A program made the translations under genes and the position numbers. The notes below the pieces were generated by a model that ran no database searches, was not told where the DNA came from, and saw only the letters and a program-made list of their open reading frames with translations. A DNA stretch of 64,000 bases from NCBI RefSeq assembly GCF_009909155.2, contig NZ_JAAAPM020000003.1, forward strand, positions 178,132 to 242,131, given 5' to 3'. Positions 14,053 through 24,000 of the stretch are shown here, piece after piece; position 1 is the first letter of the stretch; each line of letters starts with the position of its first letter. Source of the stretch: Flavobacterium undicola (GTDB lineage: Bacteria > Bacteroidota > Bacteroidia > Flavobacteriales > Flavobacteriaceae).

Positions 14053-16521
14053 TTACAATTTCACTGATTTTTCTTTTCCGTCGTAGCTAATTGTTTTATC
14101 GAAATTAGTTGTACCAGTCATTCCAGTTCCTTTTTCCTTACTTACAAGGATAATATTAAACGTTCTGTTTTTTATCATTCCTTTGAAGTCTCCTTTTCTT
14201 TTTCCAACAGTTAATGTTTTGGTTTGCTCATTCCATTTAAAAGTTATAGTAGAATAGGCTCCTTTTTCATAATTGTAATTGTCGTTTTCATCTTCGTATA
14301 AAGTGAATTCGCCATTAGCTCCAGGATAAACACGGATTTCTAATTTATCCCATTTTTTCTCCGTAGCATATTGCACTTTTGGACCAAAAGGAATAATACT
14401 TCCTGATTTAATGTACAAAGGGATTTCATCGATGGTTGTTGCTTTTTCAATTTCCTTACCTCCATTAATTTTCTCGTTTGTCCAGAAGTCATACCACGCT
14501 GTTCCTTCCGGCAAATACACTTTTGTTGATTTAACTTGGGTAAAAGTTACAGCTTGGGCTTTTGTACTGTTGGCATCATTATTTTTATCCCAACCTGTTT
14601 CTTCGTTTGATTTTACAATAGTTTCCGGAGTATACTGGGCATTAACAATTGGCGCAACCAATATTGATTTACCAAATAGATACTCATTGTTCATGTCTAC
14701 CACTTTCTTATCATTAAAATCCATTACCAAAGCACGCATCATAGTAGATTGATTATTTGTAATATCCCAAGAAGCAGAATAAATATAGGGCAACAGTGAA
14801 TAACGCAAATCAATTGTTTTGGCTATCGCATCATAGATTGTTTCGCCTTTTTTTCCAAAATTATATATTTCTCGAGGAATATCTGTACCATGCGAACGCA
14901 TCATAGGCGTAAATGCCCCAAACTGAAGCCAACGAACATACAATTCTTGAAATGATGGATTCTTGGTTCCTTCACCCCATCCTTTTTTATAAGCACCTGC
15001 AAAAAAACCACCAATATCCGTATTCCAATAAGGAATTGCACTCATAGAAAAGTTCAGGCCTGCAGGAATTTGATTGCGCAAGGATTGCCAAGATGAATTC
15101 ACATCGCCCGACCATGTATTTGCTCCGTAACGTTGCTGTCCGGCAAATGCTGAGCGGGTAAGGATAAAGATACGCTTGTCAGAACTTGCCGCACGTTGGT
15201 GTTCTGAAACTCCTCCTACTGTCATCAACGGGAAAGCATTACGCACTTTTCTAAATGAACCAAGGTGCGTTTTTAAATCAAAATCGGAAGGTTTAAAGTC
15301 TAGATGATCTGGTTCGGACGAATCCATCCACCATCCGTCAATTCCCAACGAGAAAAGACCTTTGTTTAAATACTTCCAATATATATCACGAGCTTCTGGA
15401 TTGTATGGATCATAAGGCTGAACACCTGATGGATAGTCACGGTTTGGCGGCCATGTATCCAATCCAGATTGTGGCCAAGTACCAAAATTCAAAAGCATGC
15501 CCTTTGGTTGCATTTCTCTGAATTGCTTGGTTTGTGGTCCAAATGAATTCCAAATAGAAATAATTACGTGTGCATTCATGTTGTGAATATCATCCACCAT
15601 TTTCTTTGGGCTAGGGAATTCGGGGTTAAGAAAGTCCATAGCATTCCACAAATAATTATTCCCCCAGTACTGCCAATCCTGAATAATTCCATCAAGTGGA
15701 ACACCCAGTTCACGATACTTACTCACTACGCCTACCAGTTCATTTTGGCTCTTATAACGTTCTTTACTTTGCCAATAACCAAATGTCCATAATGGAAACA
15801 TGGGAGCTTGTCCGGTAAGTTCACGCATACCTGCAATGGAACCGTCAATATTTCCACCAACCATAAAATAATAATCAATGCAATCACCAACTTCTGATTT
15901 GAATGAAGTACTTTCTGGCTTATCTTCGAAAGTAGTAGGAGAATAATTATCCCAGAACAATCCGTAACCTTTTGTAGAAACAAGGAAAGGAACATAATCA
16001 TCGAGGTTGCCTTGTACCATGTTGATTTTTGCGTTACGCAGCGATAATTTGCCTCGCTGTTGTTGCCCCAGACCATAAATAGCCTCGTCTTTGTCGAGTG
16101 TAAATAATTGATTGATGCTATAGGTTTTAGATCCTGCATCATCAAAATCAGTAAACGTTGTACCCGATTCTTTCTCACTTAAAAGTGCTGCTCCAGCAAG
16201 TGTATAATAAGATATTTTACCCGATTTCAAATTAACATCAACTTTCAGTTTTTCGCTTTTCAACGAAATGATATCTCCTTTTTGTTGGATTGTGAATTTT
16301 GTATCCTGTGGTTTTTTGTTTACGGAAAGACTTTCTTTTTTGAAAGCAACTCCTTCAGGTGATTTCAAAATACGAACAATGTTTGGGTTATAAAATTGAA
16401 TTTCGATATCTATTGAATTGATTTTAGATTTTATACCCAAATTTGTTTTTTGATACGATTGTGCCTGACTATTAATAGCAAAAACTATTAAAAATGATAG
16501 AATTAAATAGATTTTTTTCAT
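14053..16521 (-). CDS. Glycoside hydrolase family 31 (alpha-xylosidase/alpha-glucosidase)
   Basis: An 822-aa exported enzyme. A signal peptide ends near QAQS (residue ~21). Then come an N-terminal beta domain, the GH31 TIM barrel and C-terminal DUF5110-like sheets. The nucleophile region is GIDGWWMDSSEPDH (Asp in WWMD). The acid/base region is GANTWSGDVNSSWQSLRNQI. SSEPD in place of the alpha-glucosidase WxDMNE pattern favours alpha-xylosidase, and the neighbouring GH43 enzymes fit hemicellulose (arabinoxylan or xyloglucan side chains). It is separated from the GH43 genes by an IS5-type transposase gene. A decayed copy of the 5' end of a similar gene lies at about 20770-20991. Confidence 0.9.
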   Translation of the reverse strand: MKKIYLILSFLIVFAINSQAQSYQKTNLGIKSKINSIDIEIQFYNPNIVRILKSPEGVAFKKESLSVNKKPQDTKFTIQQKGDIISLKSEKLKVDVNLKSGKISYYTLAGAALLSEKESGTTFTDFDDAGSKTYSINQLFTLDKDEAIYGLGQQQRGKLSLRNAKINMVQGNLDDYVPFLVSTKGYGLFWDNYSPTTFEDKPESTSFKSEVGDCIDYYFMVGGNIDGSIAGMRELTGQAPMFPLWTFGYWQSKERYKSQNELVGVVSKYRELGVPLDGIIQDWQYWGNNYLWNAMDFLNPEFPSPKKMVDDIHNMNAHVIISIWNSFGPQTKQFREMQPKGMLLNFGTWPQSGLDTWPPNRDYPSGVQPYDPYNPEARDIYWKYLNKGLFSLGIDGWWMDSSEPDHLDFKPSDFDLKTHLGSFRKVRNAFPLMTVGGVSEHQRAASSDKRIFILTRSAFAGQQRYGANTWSGDVNSSWQSLRNQIPAGLNFSMSAIPYWNTDIGGFFAGAYKKGWGEGTKNPSFQELYVRWLQFGAFTPMMRSHGTDIPREIYNFGKKGETIYDAIAKTIDLRYSLLPYIYSASWDITNNQSTMMRALVMDFNDKKVVDMNNEYLFGKSILVAPIVNAQYTPETIVKSNEETGWDKNNDANSTKAQAVTFTQVKSTKVYLPEGTAWYDFWTNEKINGGKEIEKATTIDEIPLYIKSGSIIPFGPKVQYATEKKWDKLEIRVYPGANGEFTLYEDENDNYNYEKGAYSTITFKWNEQTKTLTVGKRKGDFKGMIKNRTFNIILVSKEKGTGMTGTTNFDKTISYDGKEKSVKL

Positions 16522-16547
16522 ATTATGTTTGTATTTATGGTAATCTC

Positions 16548-16612
16548 TAAAAACTACTTTCAGTATTTCTAATTGCTTCTTAGCGTTTTTAAAAAACAGA
16601 AAGTAGTTTTTA
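16548..16612. repeat. 14-bp inverted repeat upstream of GH31
   Basis: Arms TAAAAACTACTTTC (16548-16561) and GAAAGTAGTTTTTA (16599-16612) are perfect complements with a 37-nt spacer. They lie 27-91 nt upstream of the GH31 start. It could be an operator or a leader hairpin; there is no direct evidence for either. Confidence 0.6.
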
Positions 16613-16705
16613 AGTTTTCATATTTTGAGAACCATCTCTCGGTTAAATACCTAAAAACCAAGGCTGTTGTAATATTTTGTATTGGTAACTATGCGCACGT
16701 TCCCA

Positions 16706-17743
16706 TTAAATAGTTTGAATTTGAATTTTTCTAAACATATTGTAGGTCAAATTCATCAACCCAATAAGTCCTTCAACTCTTTTTAGTCCAATGGCATACA
16801 AATTCATTCCGTTCATACTTCCTTCCATGAAACCAAAAACATGCTCAACCCTTGAGCGAACCCTTGATTTCTCTTTGTTAATTGCATTATCTTGTTCGGT
16901 TAACGGGTTGTTTTTGTAGCCTTTTTTACAGGTTTTATCGCTCATCTCTTTTTGAGATATAATATCTTGTTGCTTTTGACCTCTATAAGCAGAATCTCCA
17001 TAGAAATCTTCATCTGAATCATTTTCATCGAGTAGACTTTCTAGCGTTTGTGAGTCATGTACAGAAGCATCTGTTACCTCATATTTTACAATTAATTTAC
17101 TTTTAGCATCTACTTTTACGTGATTTTTATAACCATAATAACTTACATTATTCTTTTTAGTCCATCTTGCATCTAAATCCTTTTGAGATTTTTTATTCGA
17201 ATTTTCATTGAACGATTCCGGAGTGTTTCCAGCTTTAATTTCAGCATTTTCAGCCCTGCTATTTCTTTGTTTTGGAACTTCTATAAAACTAGCGTCAATT
17301 ATTTTTCCTTCGTTTATTATCAAATTTAGTTGCTCCAACTCTTTCAAAAACAAAGCAAATAATTCGTCAACTAATTTTAGATCAATCAATTGCTCTCTAA
17401 AACTCCAAACTGTTTTACTGTCAGGAATGTCATCTGCTATAGTCAAATTTAAGAAGCGCATAAAGCTCATTCTGTCATTTATTTGATATTCGATTTGGTC
17501 ATCCGACACATTATAATAACGCTGAAGGATTAAAATTTTGAACATCAAAACATAATCATAGGGTTTTCTTCCTCCCTTACCTTTGGCAATTTTTGAAAGA
17601 TTAGTTTCTAATAAATCTCTAAAAATCTCAAAATCAATATGTGCATTTAGTTTCTCTAAAGGATCTCCTAATTTGCTCAATTTTGATAATCGAATATCTT
17701 GGTCAAAAAAACCGTAATCTCTATGTCTCTTAAATTTTTTCAT
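16706..17743 (-). CDS. IS5-family transposase
   Basis: A 345-aa DDE transposase. The N-terminal DUF772-like helical domain contains GRKPYDYVLMFKILILQ and ISDDQIEYQI-type sequence. The catalytic triad is probably Asp in EGKIIDASFIE, Asp in FYGDSAYRGQ and Glu in SRVEHVFGF. The length is full and there is no frameshift, so it may be functional. I could not define terminal inverted repeats or a target duplication in the ~90 nt downstream and ~230 nt upstream, so the element's borders are unresolved. It separates GH31 from the two GH43 genes. Confidence 0.88.
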   Translation of the reverse strand: MKKFKRHRDYGFFDQDIRLSKLSKLGDPLEKLNAHIDFEIFRDLLETNLSKIAKGKGGRKPYDYVLMFKILILQRYYNVSDDQIEYQINDRMSFMRFLNLTIADDIPDSKTVWSFREQLIDLKLVDELFALFLKELEQLNLIINEGKIIDASFIEVPKQRNSRAENAEIKAGNTPESFNENSNKKSQKDLDARWTKKNNVSYYGYKNHVKVDAKSKLIVKYEVTDASVHDSQTLESLLDENDSDEDFYGDSAYRGQKQQDIISQKEMSDKTCKKGYKNNPLTEQDNAINKEKSRVRSRVEHVFGFMEGSMNGMNLYAIGLKRVEGLIGLMNLTYNMFRKIQIQTI

Positions 17744-17976
17744 CAGAGCAATTTAAGCATTCTTGGACACTTATTCAAATTCGTGAGTTTTTAAGGTACC
17801 CTTATGTTTATTTATTTGTTCCGGGTCTAAAACCCTGCAATTTATGGCAGTATTTTAGTAATGTAAAAATATAATCTTCGATTTTTTAGTATTGATAAAA
17901 AGTTTCCAAAATTGAGGCTTTCAGTCTCTTATCAAACAAATCTTTGCACTGAAAATAAAGAGTGGTTTAGTTCTTT

Positions 17977-19329
17977 TTATCTTTTAGTAGAAAATTTCCA
18001 CCAGTCAAAATTAAACATTTTGCCTTCACCACTGGTAAATACAAAATAGAGATCGTGTATCCCTTTTGTTTTGCTTATTGCGCATTTTTTAGTAACCCAC
18101 TTTTGCCAATGACCTGTATTTTGTACCAAACATGTTCCTAGTAAAGGACCAGAAAGACTATCGGCGTGAATTTCAATTTCCCCTCCTTTTGTATCGGAAG
18201 ACACGCTTACTTCTAGTGATTTTGCTCCATTTTCAAAATTCACTCCCTTTACTTTAATGTAATCAGTATTTTCAATATCAGTCACGTATACTCCAGTAAG
18301 ATCACTTTTTTCTGTTTTCACACCAGATTCCCATGCAATGCATTCTGCTTCATTTCTAAGATAAGGATTTAAAGTGCCAATCTGTTCAGGCCCTGTTGTT
18401 GACCAAAAAGGCAATTTTTGAATGGTGCCATCAGCATTATAAGTCATTTTTTCCAGACATATTGAACGTCTTTCGTAATGAGTATTAGACTTAGCCCATA
18501 AAAGTGCATAATTAAAACCAAAAACATACGAATTACCTTTGTAATCTATTATACCTGGATGGTTTCCTGATGATAAGTGGTTAGGATCCATAATCATTCC
18601 CTTATATTCCCAAGGACCTGTTGGATTATTACTCATTGCATAACCCATTCCTTCGGGACAACATTTCGATGCGTAAGCTAAATAATAATGTCCGTTCCTC
18701 TTGTAGAACCATGGTCCTTCCTGATAATTTGCTGGTTTAGAATCAATTTTTACAATATCACCTGAATATGAAATCATATCAGTATTCAACTTTACATAAA
18801 AACAGTTTGGATTTCCCCAATACATATAAGCTTGTCCTTCATCATCTATAAATACGGTTGGATCAATGTCACCAGTACTATTGTTTTCAATCAGTGGTTT
18901 TCCTAACGCATCGATAAAAGGTCCATAAGGGCTGTTTGAAACTGCTACGCCAATTGCCATTGAGCCTTTTTTCTTGGCCACAGGGCAATACATATAAAAC
19001 TTACCGTTTCTGGCTATACATTGAGGAGCCCATGCTCCATTTTCGGCAGCCCAACTAAACATGTTTAGAGATGCAACAATCCCATGGTCAGTCCAATTTA
19101 CCATATCCGTCGTGGTATAAAGTAACCAATTATACATTTTAAAACCTTTGGCATCATCTTCGTCATGACCGGCATAAAGAAATACCGTGTCTTTATAAAC
19201 CATCGGTGAAGGATCTGCAGTATATTTTGTTTGAATAATTGGATTTTGTGCAAGACATTTAATACCAATTGGAGAAGTTAGACTAATGAATGCTACTACA
19301 GCAAGTTTTTTGAATTTACTTTTTTTCAT
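17977..19329 (-). CDS. GH43 glycosidase with C-terminal CBM6 (copy 2)
   Basis: A 450-aa exported enzyme with a signal peptide ending near CLAQ (about 28). The five-bladed GH43 propeller shows the catalytic base Asp in YTADPSPMV, the pKa-modulating Asp in DIDPTVFIDD and the acid Glu in YQEGPWFYKR. A C-terminal CBM6-like beta-sandwich (about 325-450) includes VKGVNFENGAKSLEVSVS and FVFTSGEGKMFNFDWWKF. It probably releases arabinose or xylose from arabinoxylan-type glycans in the periplasm or outside the cell. It starts 17 bp after the end of its paralogue, so the pair is one operon. Exact specificity is not deducible. Confidence 0.9.
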   Translation of the reverse strand: MKKSKFKKLAVVAFISLTSPIGIKCLAQNPIIQTKYTADPSPMVYKDTVFLYAGHDEDDAKGFKMYNWLLYTTTDMVNWTDHGIVASLNMFSWAAENGAWAPQCIARNGKFYMYCPVAKKKGSMAIGVAVSNSPYGPFIDALGKPLIENNSTGDIDPTVFIDDEGQAYMYWGNPNCFYVKLNTDMISYSGDIVKIDSKPANYQEGPWFYKRNGHYYLAYASKCCPEGMGYAMSNNPTGPWEYKGMIMDPNHLSSGNHPGIIDYKGNSYVFGFNYALLWAKSNTHYERRSICLEKMTYNADGTIQKLPFWSTTGPEQIGTLNPYLRNEAECIAWESGVKTEKSDLTGVYVTDIENTDYIKVKGVNFENGAKSLEVSVSSDTKGGEIEIHADSLSGPLLGTCLVQNTGHWQKWVTKKCAISKTKGIHDLYFVFTSGEGKMFNFDWWKFSTKR

Positions 19330-19346
19330 TTGTTTTATGTTTATAT

Positions 19347-20684
19347 TTATTTGAACTTCCAGTAATCAAAATTGAATAACTTACCTTCTTCGCCCTTGAA
19401 AACAAAATACACATCATGCACTCCTTTTGTTTTAATTAGTTTACATCTTTTAGTAATCCACTTGTTCCAATCATTAGTATTTTCAATATTACAGGTTCCT
19501 AACAAAAGACCCAAAGCGCTATCAATATGAATTTCGATTTTTCCTCCTTTAGAAGCAGAAGCCACACTTGCTTTGAACGCTTTCGCTCCTTTACCAAAAT
19601 CAACACCTTTCACTTTAATGTAATCACCATTGTCAATAGACGTAACAAAGACACCAATCTTGCTGCTTGTTTCGGTCTTAATACCCTCTTCCCAACAGAT
19701 TTCTTCTGCCTGATGCCTGATATATGGGTTTAGATTTCCAATCTGTTCCGAACCTGTTGTTGTCATCCTAATCAGCGGTATTGTGCCATCTGCATTATAT
19801 TTAAATTGATCCACACATACTGAACGACAACTATTTCCTCCTCCTGGCAATGCACCATTATGATATACAAAATAAGAATTTTCTTTATAATCAATTATTC
19901 CTGGATGGTTTGTCCAACTGGCACCTTCTTCTGGCATAATGACACCTTTATATTCCCAAGGACCAGTTGGACTTGAACTCGTACTATAACAGATGTTTTC
20001 TCTTTCAGGTACCTGACCAGCATATGTCAAGTAGTATAATCCGTTACGCTTATATAACCAAGGAGCTTCAAGATAGCTATCAACAGATGCTGCTGTCTGG
20101 GGAATTTCTATTATTGGGCCTGAAGTGGAAATCATATCTTGATTTAATTTCACCAGCCAAAGTTTCCCGTTACCAAAATACATATAGGTTTGACCGTCAT
20201 CGTCTATAAACACAGTTGGATCAAGATAGTTATCACCTGTAATCAATGGTTTTCCGATTGCATCGGTAAAAGGTCCCTCAGGTCTGTCTGATACTCCAAC
20301 TCCAATTCCAAACCTGTTTTTTTTTAGTCTGATACAAGCATACCAATAAAACTTTCCGTTTCGGTAAACGCATTGGGAAGCCCATGCATCAACATTTCCC
20401 CAACTAAATGTTTTCAAGTTCATTGGTGATCCGAGATCTGTCCAGTTTGACATATCTGTTGATGAATAGCATCTCCATTCTTTCATATTAAACCATTTAT
20501 TTGTTTTAGTAATTTCGTCATGCCCCGTATATACATAAAAAGTATTGTTGTACACCATAGGAGCAGGATCTGCAGTATATCTTGTTTGAATAATTGGATT
20601 TTGTGCAAGACATTCAAAACCAATAGGTGAGGTTAGACTAATGAATACTACTACAGCAAATTTTTTAAATTTACTTTTTATCAT
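19347..20684 (-). CDS. GH43 glycosidase with C-terminal CBM6 (copy 1)
   Basis: A 445-aa paralogue of the following gene; the two signal peptides are nearly identical (SKFKKFAVVVFISLTSPIG against SKFKKLAVVAFISLTSPIG). The GH43 catalytic residues sit in YTADPAPMV (base), NYLDPTVFIDD (modulator) and SYLEAPWLYKR (acid). The C-terminal CBM6 ends FVFKGEEGKLFNFDYWKFK. The two enzymes differ around the substrate-facing loops (KEWRCYSSTDMSNW here), so they may cut different linkages. This is the promoter-proximal gene of the pair. A GH31 gene relic lies directly upstream. Confidence 0.9.
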   Translation of the reverse strand: MIKSKFKKFAVVVFISLTSPIGFECLAQNPIIQTRYTADPAPMVYNNTFYVYTGHDEITKTNKWFNMKEWRCYSSTDMSNWTDLGSPMNLKTFSWGNVDAWASQCVYRNGKFYWYACIRLKKNRFGIGVGVSDRPEGPFTDAIGKPLITGDNYLDPTVFIDDDGQTYMYFGNGKLWLVKLNQDMISTSGPIIEIPQTAASVDSYLEAPWLYKRNGLYYLTYAGQVPERENICYSTSSSPTGPWEYKGVIMPEEGASWTNHPGIIDYKENSYFVYHNGALPGGGNSCRSVCVDQFKYNADGTIPLIRMTTTGSEQIGNLNPYIRHQAEEICWEEGIKTETSSKIGVFVTSIDNGDYIKVKGVDFGKGAKAFKASVASASKGGKIEIHIDSALGLLLGTCNIENTNDWNKWITKRCKLIKTKGVHDVYFVFKGEEGKLFNFDYWKFK

Positions 20685-20769
20685 TTGTTTTTATTATTTG
20701 TTTTCATCACTGAATAAATGAAAGTTTATAGAGTTCACTTTAAATAAGTTGCAATAATTAAAAATTTCT

Positions 20770-20991
20770 AATTTAGCAAGTGTATGATAAGATATCTTGT
20801 CCGATTTCAATTAACATCAACTTTAAGATTTTTCCTTTTTAAGGAAACCATATATCCTTATTGTAGGACTGCAATTTAATTTTTACCCTTAAGGTTGTTT
20901 TTTGATAATTTTGAGCTGCTAATGAAGTAAAAGAAAACAACACAAGTAACAGAATGTACTGGTGATTTCTATTCAGAAATGCATTTTTCAT
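20770..20991 (-). pseudogene. Decayed 5' fragment of a GH31 gene
   Basis: From an ATG at 20989-20991 the minus strand encodes a signal peptide, then AAQNYQKTTLRVKIK, matching the intact GH31 protein's QAQSYQKTNLGIKSK. A deletion and an in-frame stop follow. A shifted frame then gives NLKVDVN and KISYHTLA, matching KLKVDVNLKSGKISYYTLAG of the intact enzyme. Nucleotide similarity is clear (AGCAAGTGTATGATAAGATA here, AGCAAGTGTATAATAAGATA at 16196). The fragment covers only the first ~110 codons with internal loss. The rest of the 20685-21096 gap holds no gene that I can see. Confidence 0.8.
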
Positions 20992-21096
20992 TTGGTTTAA
21001 TTTAAGTTAATCAATAAGAACCAAAGCTATTTTTATTCACTTAAACGAATGGGTATGATATGTTGTTTTCATTGGTACATTTCGTTGTTTATTCAT

Positions 21097-24000
21097 CTAT
21101 AACAGCTCATTATCCGCATTTTTTTCATTTTGAGCATACTTTGAAGGACTGACTCCAAAAGCTTCCTTAAAATATTTACTGAAATATTTCTGCGTATTAA
21201 AACCCACTTTCTCGGCTACTTCGGCTACGGGATACTGCCCCTGAATTAAAAGTTGTGCGGCGCGTTTTAATCGAATGGAACGAATAAATTCCGAAGGGGC
21301 AAGCCCAGTTATGGATTGCATTTTTTTATATAAAACCGTTCGATCCATTCCCAAATCCTGACTAAACTGCTGAACGGAATAATCGGGATTATCCATGTTT
21401 TTTTCCATGTAGCCAAGTGCTTTTTCGATTAACTGTTCGTCAATTGAAGTAATGGTAATCTCTTTTGGATTCACCTCTAATTTTTGCGAGAAGGTTGATT
21501 GCCGTTGATTTTTCTGTGCAATCAATTTATCTATTCGAAGTAATAATATTTCCAAATTAAATGGCTTAGCCAAATATTCATCGGCTCCCGATTGATACCC
21601 AGTCATTTTTAACTCTTCGGATGTGCGAGCAGTCAATAATATTACTGGAATATGCGAAGTCTGTACATTCGATTTTATGCGTTTGCATAGTTCAAAGCCA
21701 TCGACTTTGGGCATCATCACGTCACTTACTATCAAATCGAGAGATTTTGACAAAGCCAAATGTTCTCCTTCTTCACCATCAGCAGCTTCAAAAACTTCGT
21801 ATTTATGAGACAACTCCGTTACCAGAAAATGCCTTAAATCGTCATTGTCTTCGACTACTAAAAGGGTTTCTTTTTTTGATGGTGTTGCAATAATCTGATT
21901 ACCGATTGTGTCTTCAGGAACTACAAGAAGAGTTTCAAAATCTATTTTTTGAGGAACAAGATTTGTTGGAATTGTAACAGCAAATACCGTTTTTACATTG
22001 GGTTCACTTTCCACAATTATATCTCCCGAATGCAATGCTACATATTCTTTCACCAAATGCAATCCAATACCACTTCCACCCTGAGTTGTTGAAGCCTGAT
22101 AAAAACGATTGAATACATTAGGTAAATCGTTTTCTGAGATTCCCGAACCTGAATCGATAACTTTAAGCTGAACAAAATCCAAATTTTGATTCTCCATTGG
22201 TTGCGAAAGTTGGACTGTAATTGTTCCCCCTGCTGGAGTAAATTTAAAAGCATTCGACAACAGGTTATTGATTACCTTATATAATTTGTCTTTATCAAAA
22301 TACATAAATGACTCTGGCTTTTCGGATTGTATCGAAAACTCAATCTGTTTTTCCTGAGCTAGTTTGCCAAATAAATCTTCGAATTGCGTTACAAAATCTA
22401 CCAAATCGCCAAAAGTTAGATTCAGTTTTTCACCCGAAATTTCCAAGCGTCTAAAATCCAATAATTGATTTACCAAATGCTGTAAGTTTAACGCATGACG
22501 GTGCACTAATTTAATCCTGGATTCGATAGCCGTCTCTTTTATTTCTTTCAATATGGATTCCAACGGAGTAATAATCAACGTAAGCGGTGTGCGGAATTCG
22601 TGACTGACATTAGTAAAGAAACTAAACTTCATTTGATTCAGTTTTTCTTCATTCTTTCGCATTAATTGCTGATTGGTCCATTTTTTATAATACGACAACG
22701 ACAAATAAAGCAACAGCAAGACGATTGCCAGATACAAAACATAAGCGATCGGCGTTTTCCAAAAAGGCGGATTAACAACAATGCTGATTTCGGCATACTC
22801 CTTCGACCATTCTCTACTATTGCTGGCTGCTTTCACTTTCAGCACATAAGTTCCTGAAGCCAAATTAGTATAAGTGGCAGTTCCAGTTCCGTTTTGCGCC
22901 ACTATTTCACGCCAATTATCATCAACACCTTCCAAACGATAGCGGTAATACGTTTGCGTGGGATTGACATAATTCAATGCCGAAAAATCAACACTTATAA
23001 AGTTCTGATTATAGTTTAAAGCTATACTTTTAGTTGTAGCGATTGCATTTTTCAATATGGTATTACCATCATAGGATTCACCCGATTTTACTTTAGTTCC
23101 AAAAAGCATCAAGCCAGTAAACAATGGTTTTTGCAATTGTTTAAACGACCAAGGTTTTTGCAAATCGATGATATTGAACCCATTTACACCGCCCATCAAG
23201 AGCTGCCCCTTATCTGATGCAAAAGTAGCGGAAGGAGTAAATTCATTTTCAATCACCCCATCATAATGATTGAAATTAGCAATAGAAAAACGAAGCTGTT
23301 TTCCTTTATTATTTACCGCAATACGGGAAACACCTCCCGCTGTGGTAATCCATATTAGTCCTTGTTTATCTTCTACAATTCCTTTAATGCTGTTATTAAC
23401 CAAACCATCATCGGTAAAAAGCGTATGCAATTCGGCTTTTGATGGCTGCCAAACACTTAATCCATCCTGAGTTCCAATCCACACAATCCCACGACTGTCC
23501 TTAAAAATAGCTGTATAATTTTGGTTTTCGTTCTTCAAAAGTTCTTTCAGCGGTTGGCGGATGTTGTTCATTTTATAATTATAAACAAACAATCCAGTGT
23601 TACTTCTTCCCAAAAAAGATTGTTTGTCAAAAGGAATCAATTGAGAAACGGAACCTAATGCTTCGCCATTCAATGTCAATTGAAGTGACTGAAACTTTCC
23701 ACTCACAGGATTAAAATTAGCTAATCCATCAGATGTTGCAACTAAAAATTGTCCATCCGGTTTCTCCGCAATGGAACGGCAATTTCCACCAAGCCCATCA
23801 ATATGTTTAAGCTGATTGTTTTGCAAACAATACACTCCTTTATTCCTGGTACAAATCCAAATCCGATTTTGGGAGTCTTTTGTCATCGAAAGACAATCTA
23901 CATCGGCAGGTAATTCGCGAAAAATGAAAAGTTTCGAAGTTTTGGGCGAATAGCTGTACAGTCCCTTTTTTGTTCCAACCAGAATCGTATTTTGTGCCGT

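Noticed and set aside
15732..16178. 148-aa frame inside the GH31 gene
   Set aside because: Same-strand out-of-frame shadow of an intact, motif-rich enzyme.
16613..17976. Terminal inverted repeats of the IS5-type element
   Set aside because: I compared both flanks and found only direct, partial similarities; no convincing inverted pair or target duplication.
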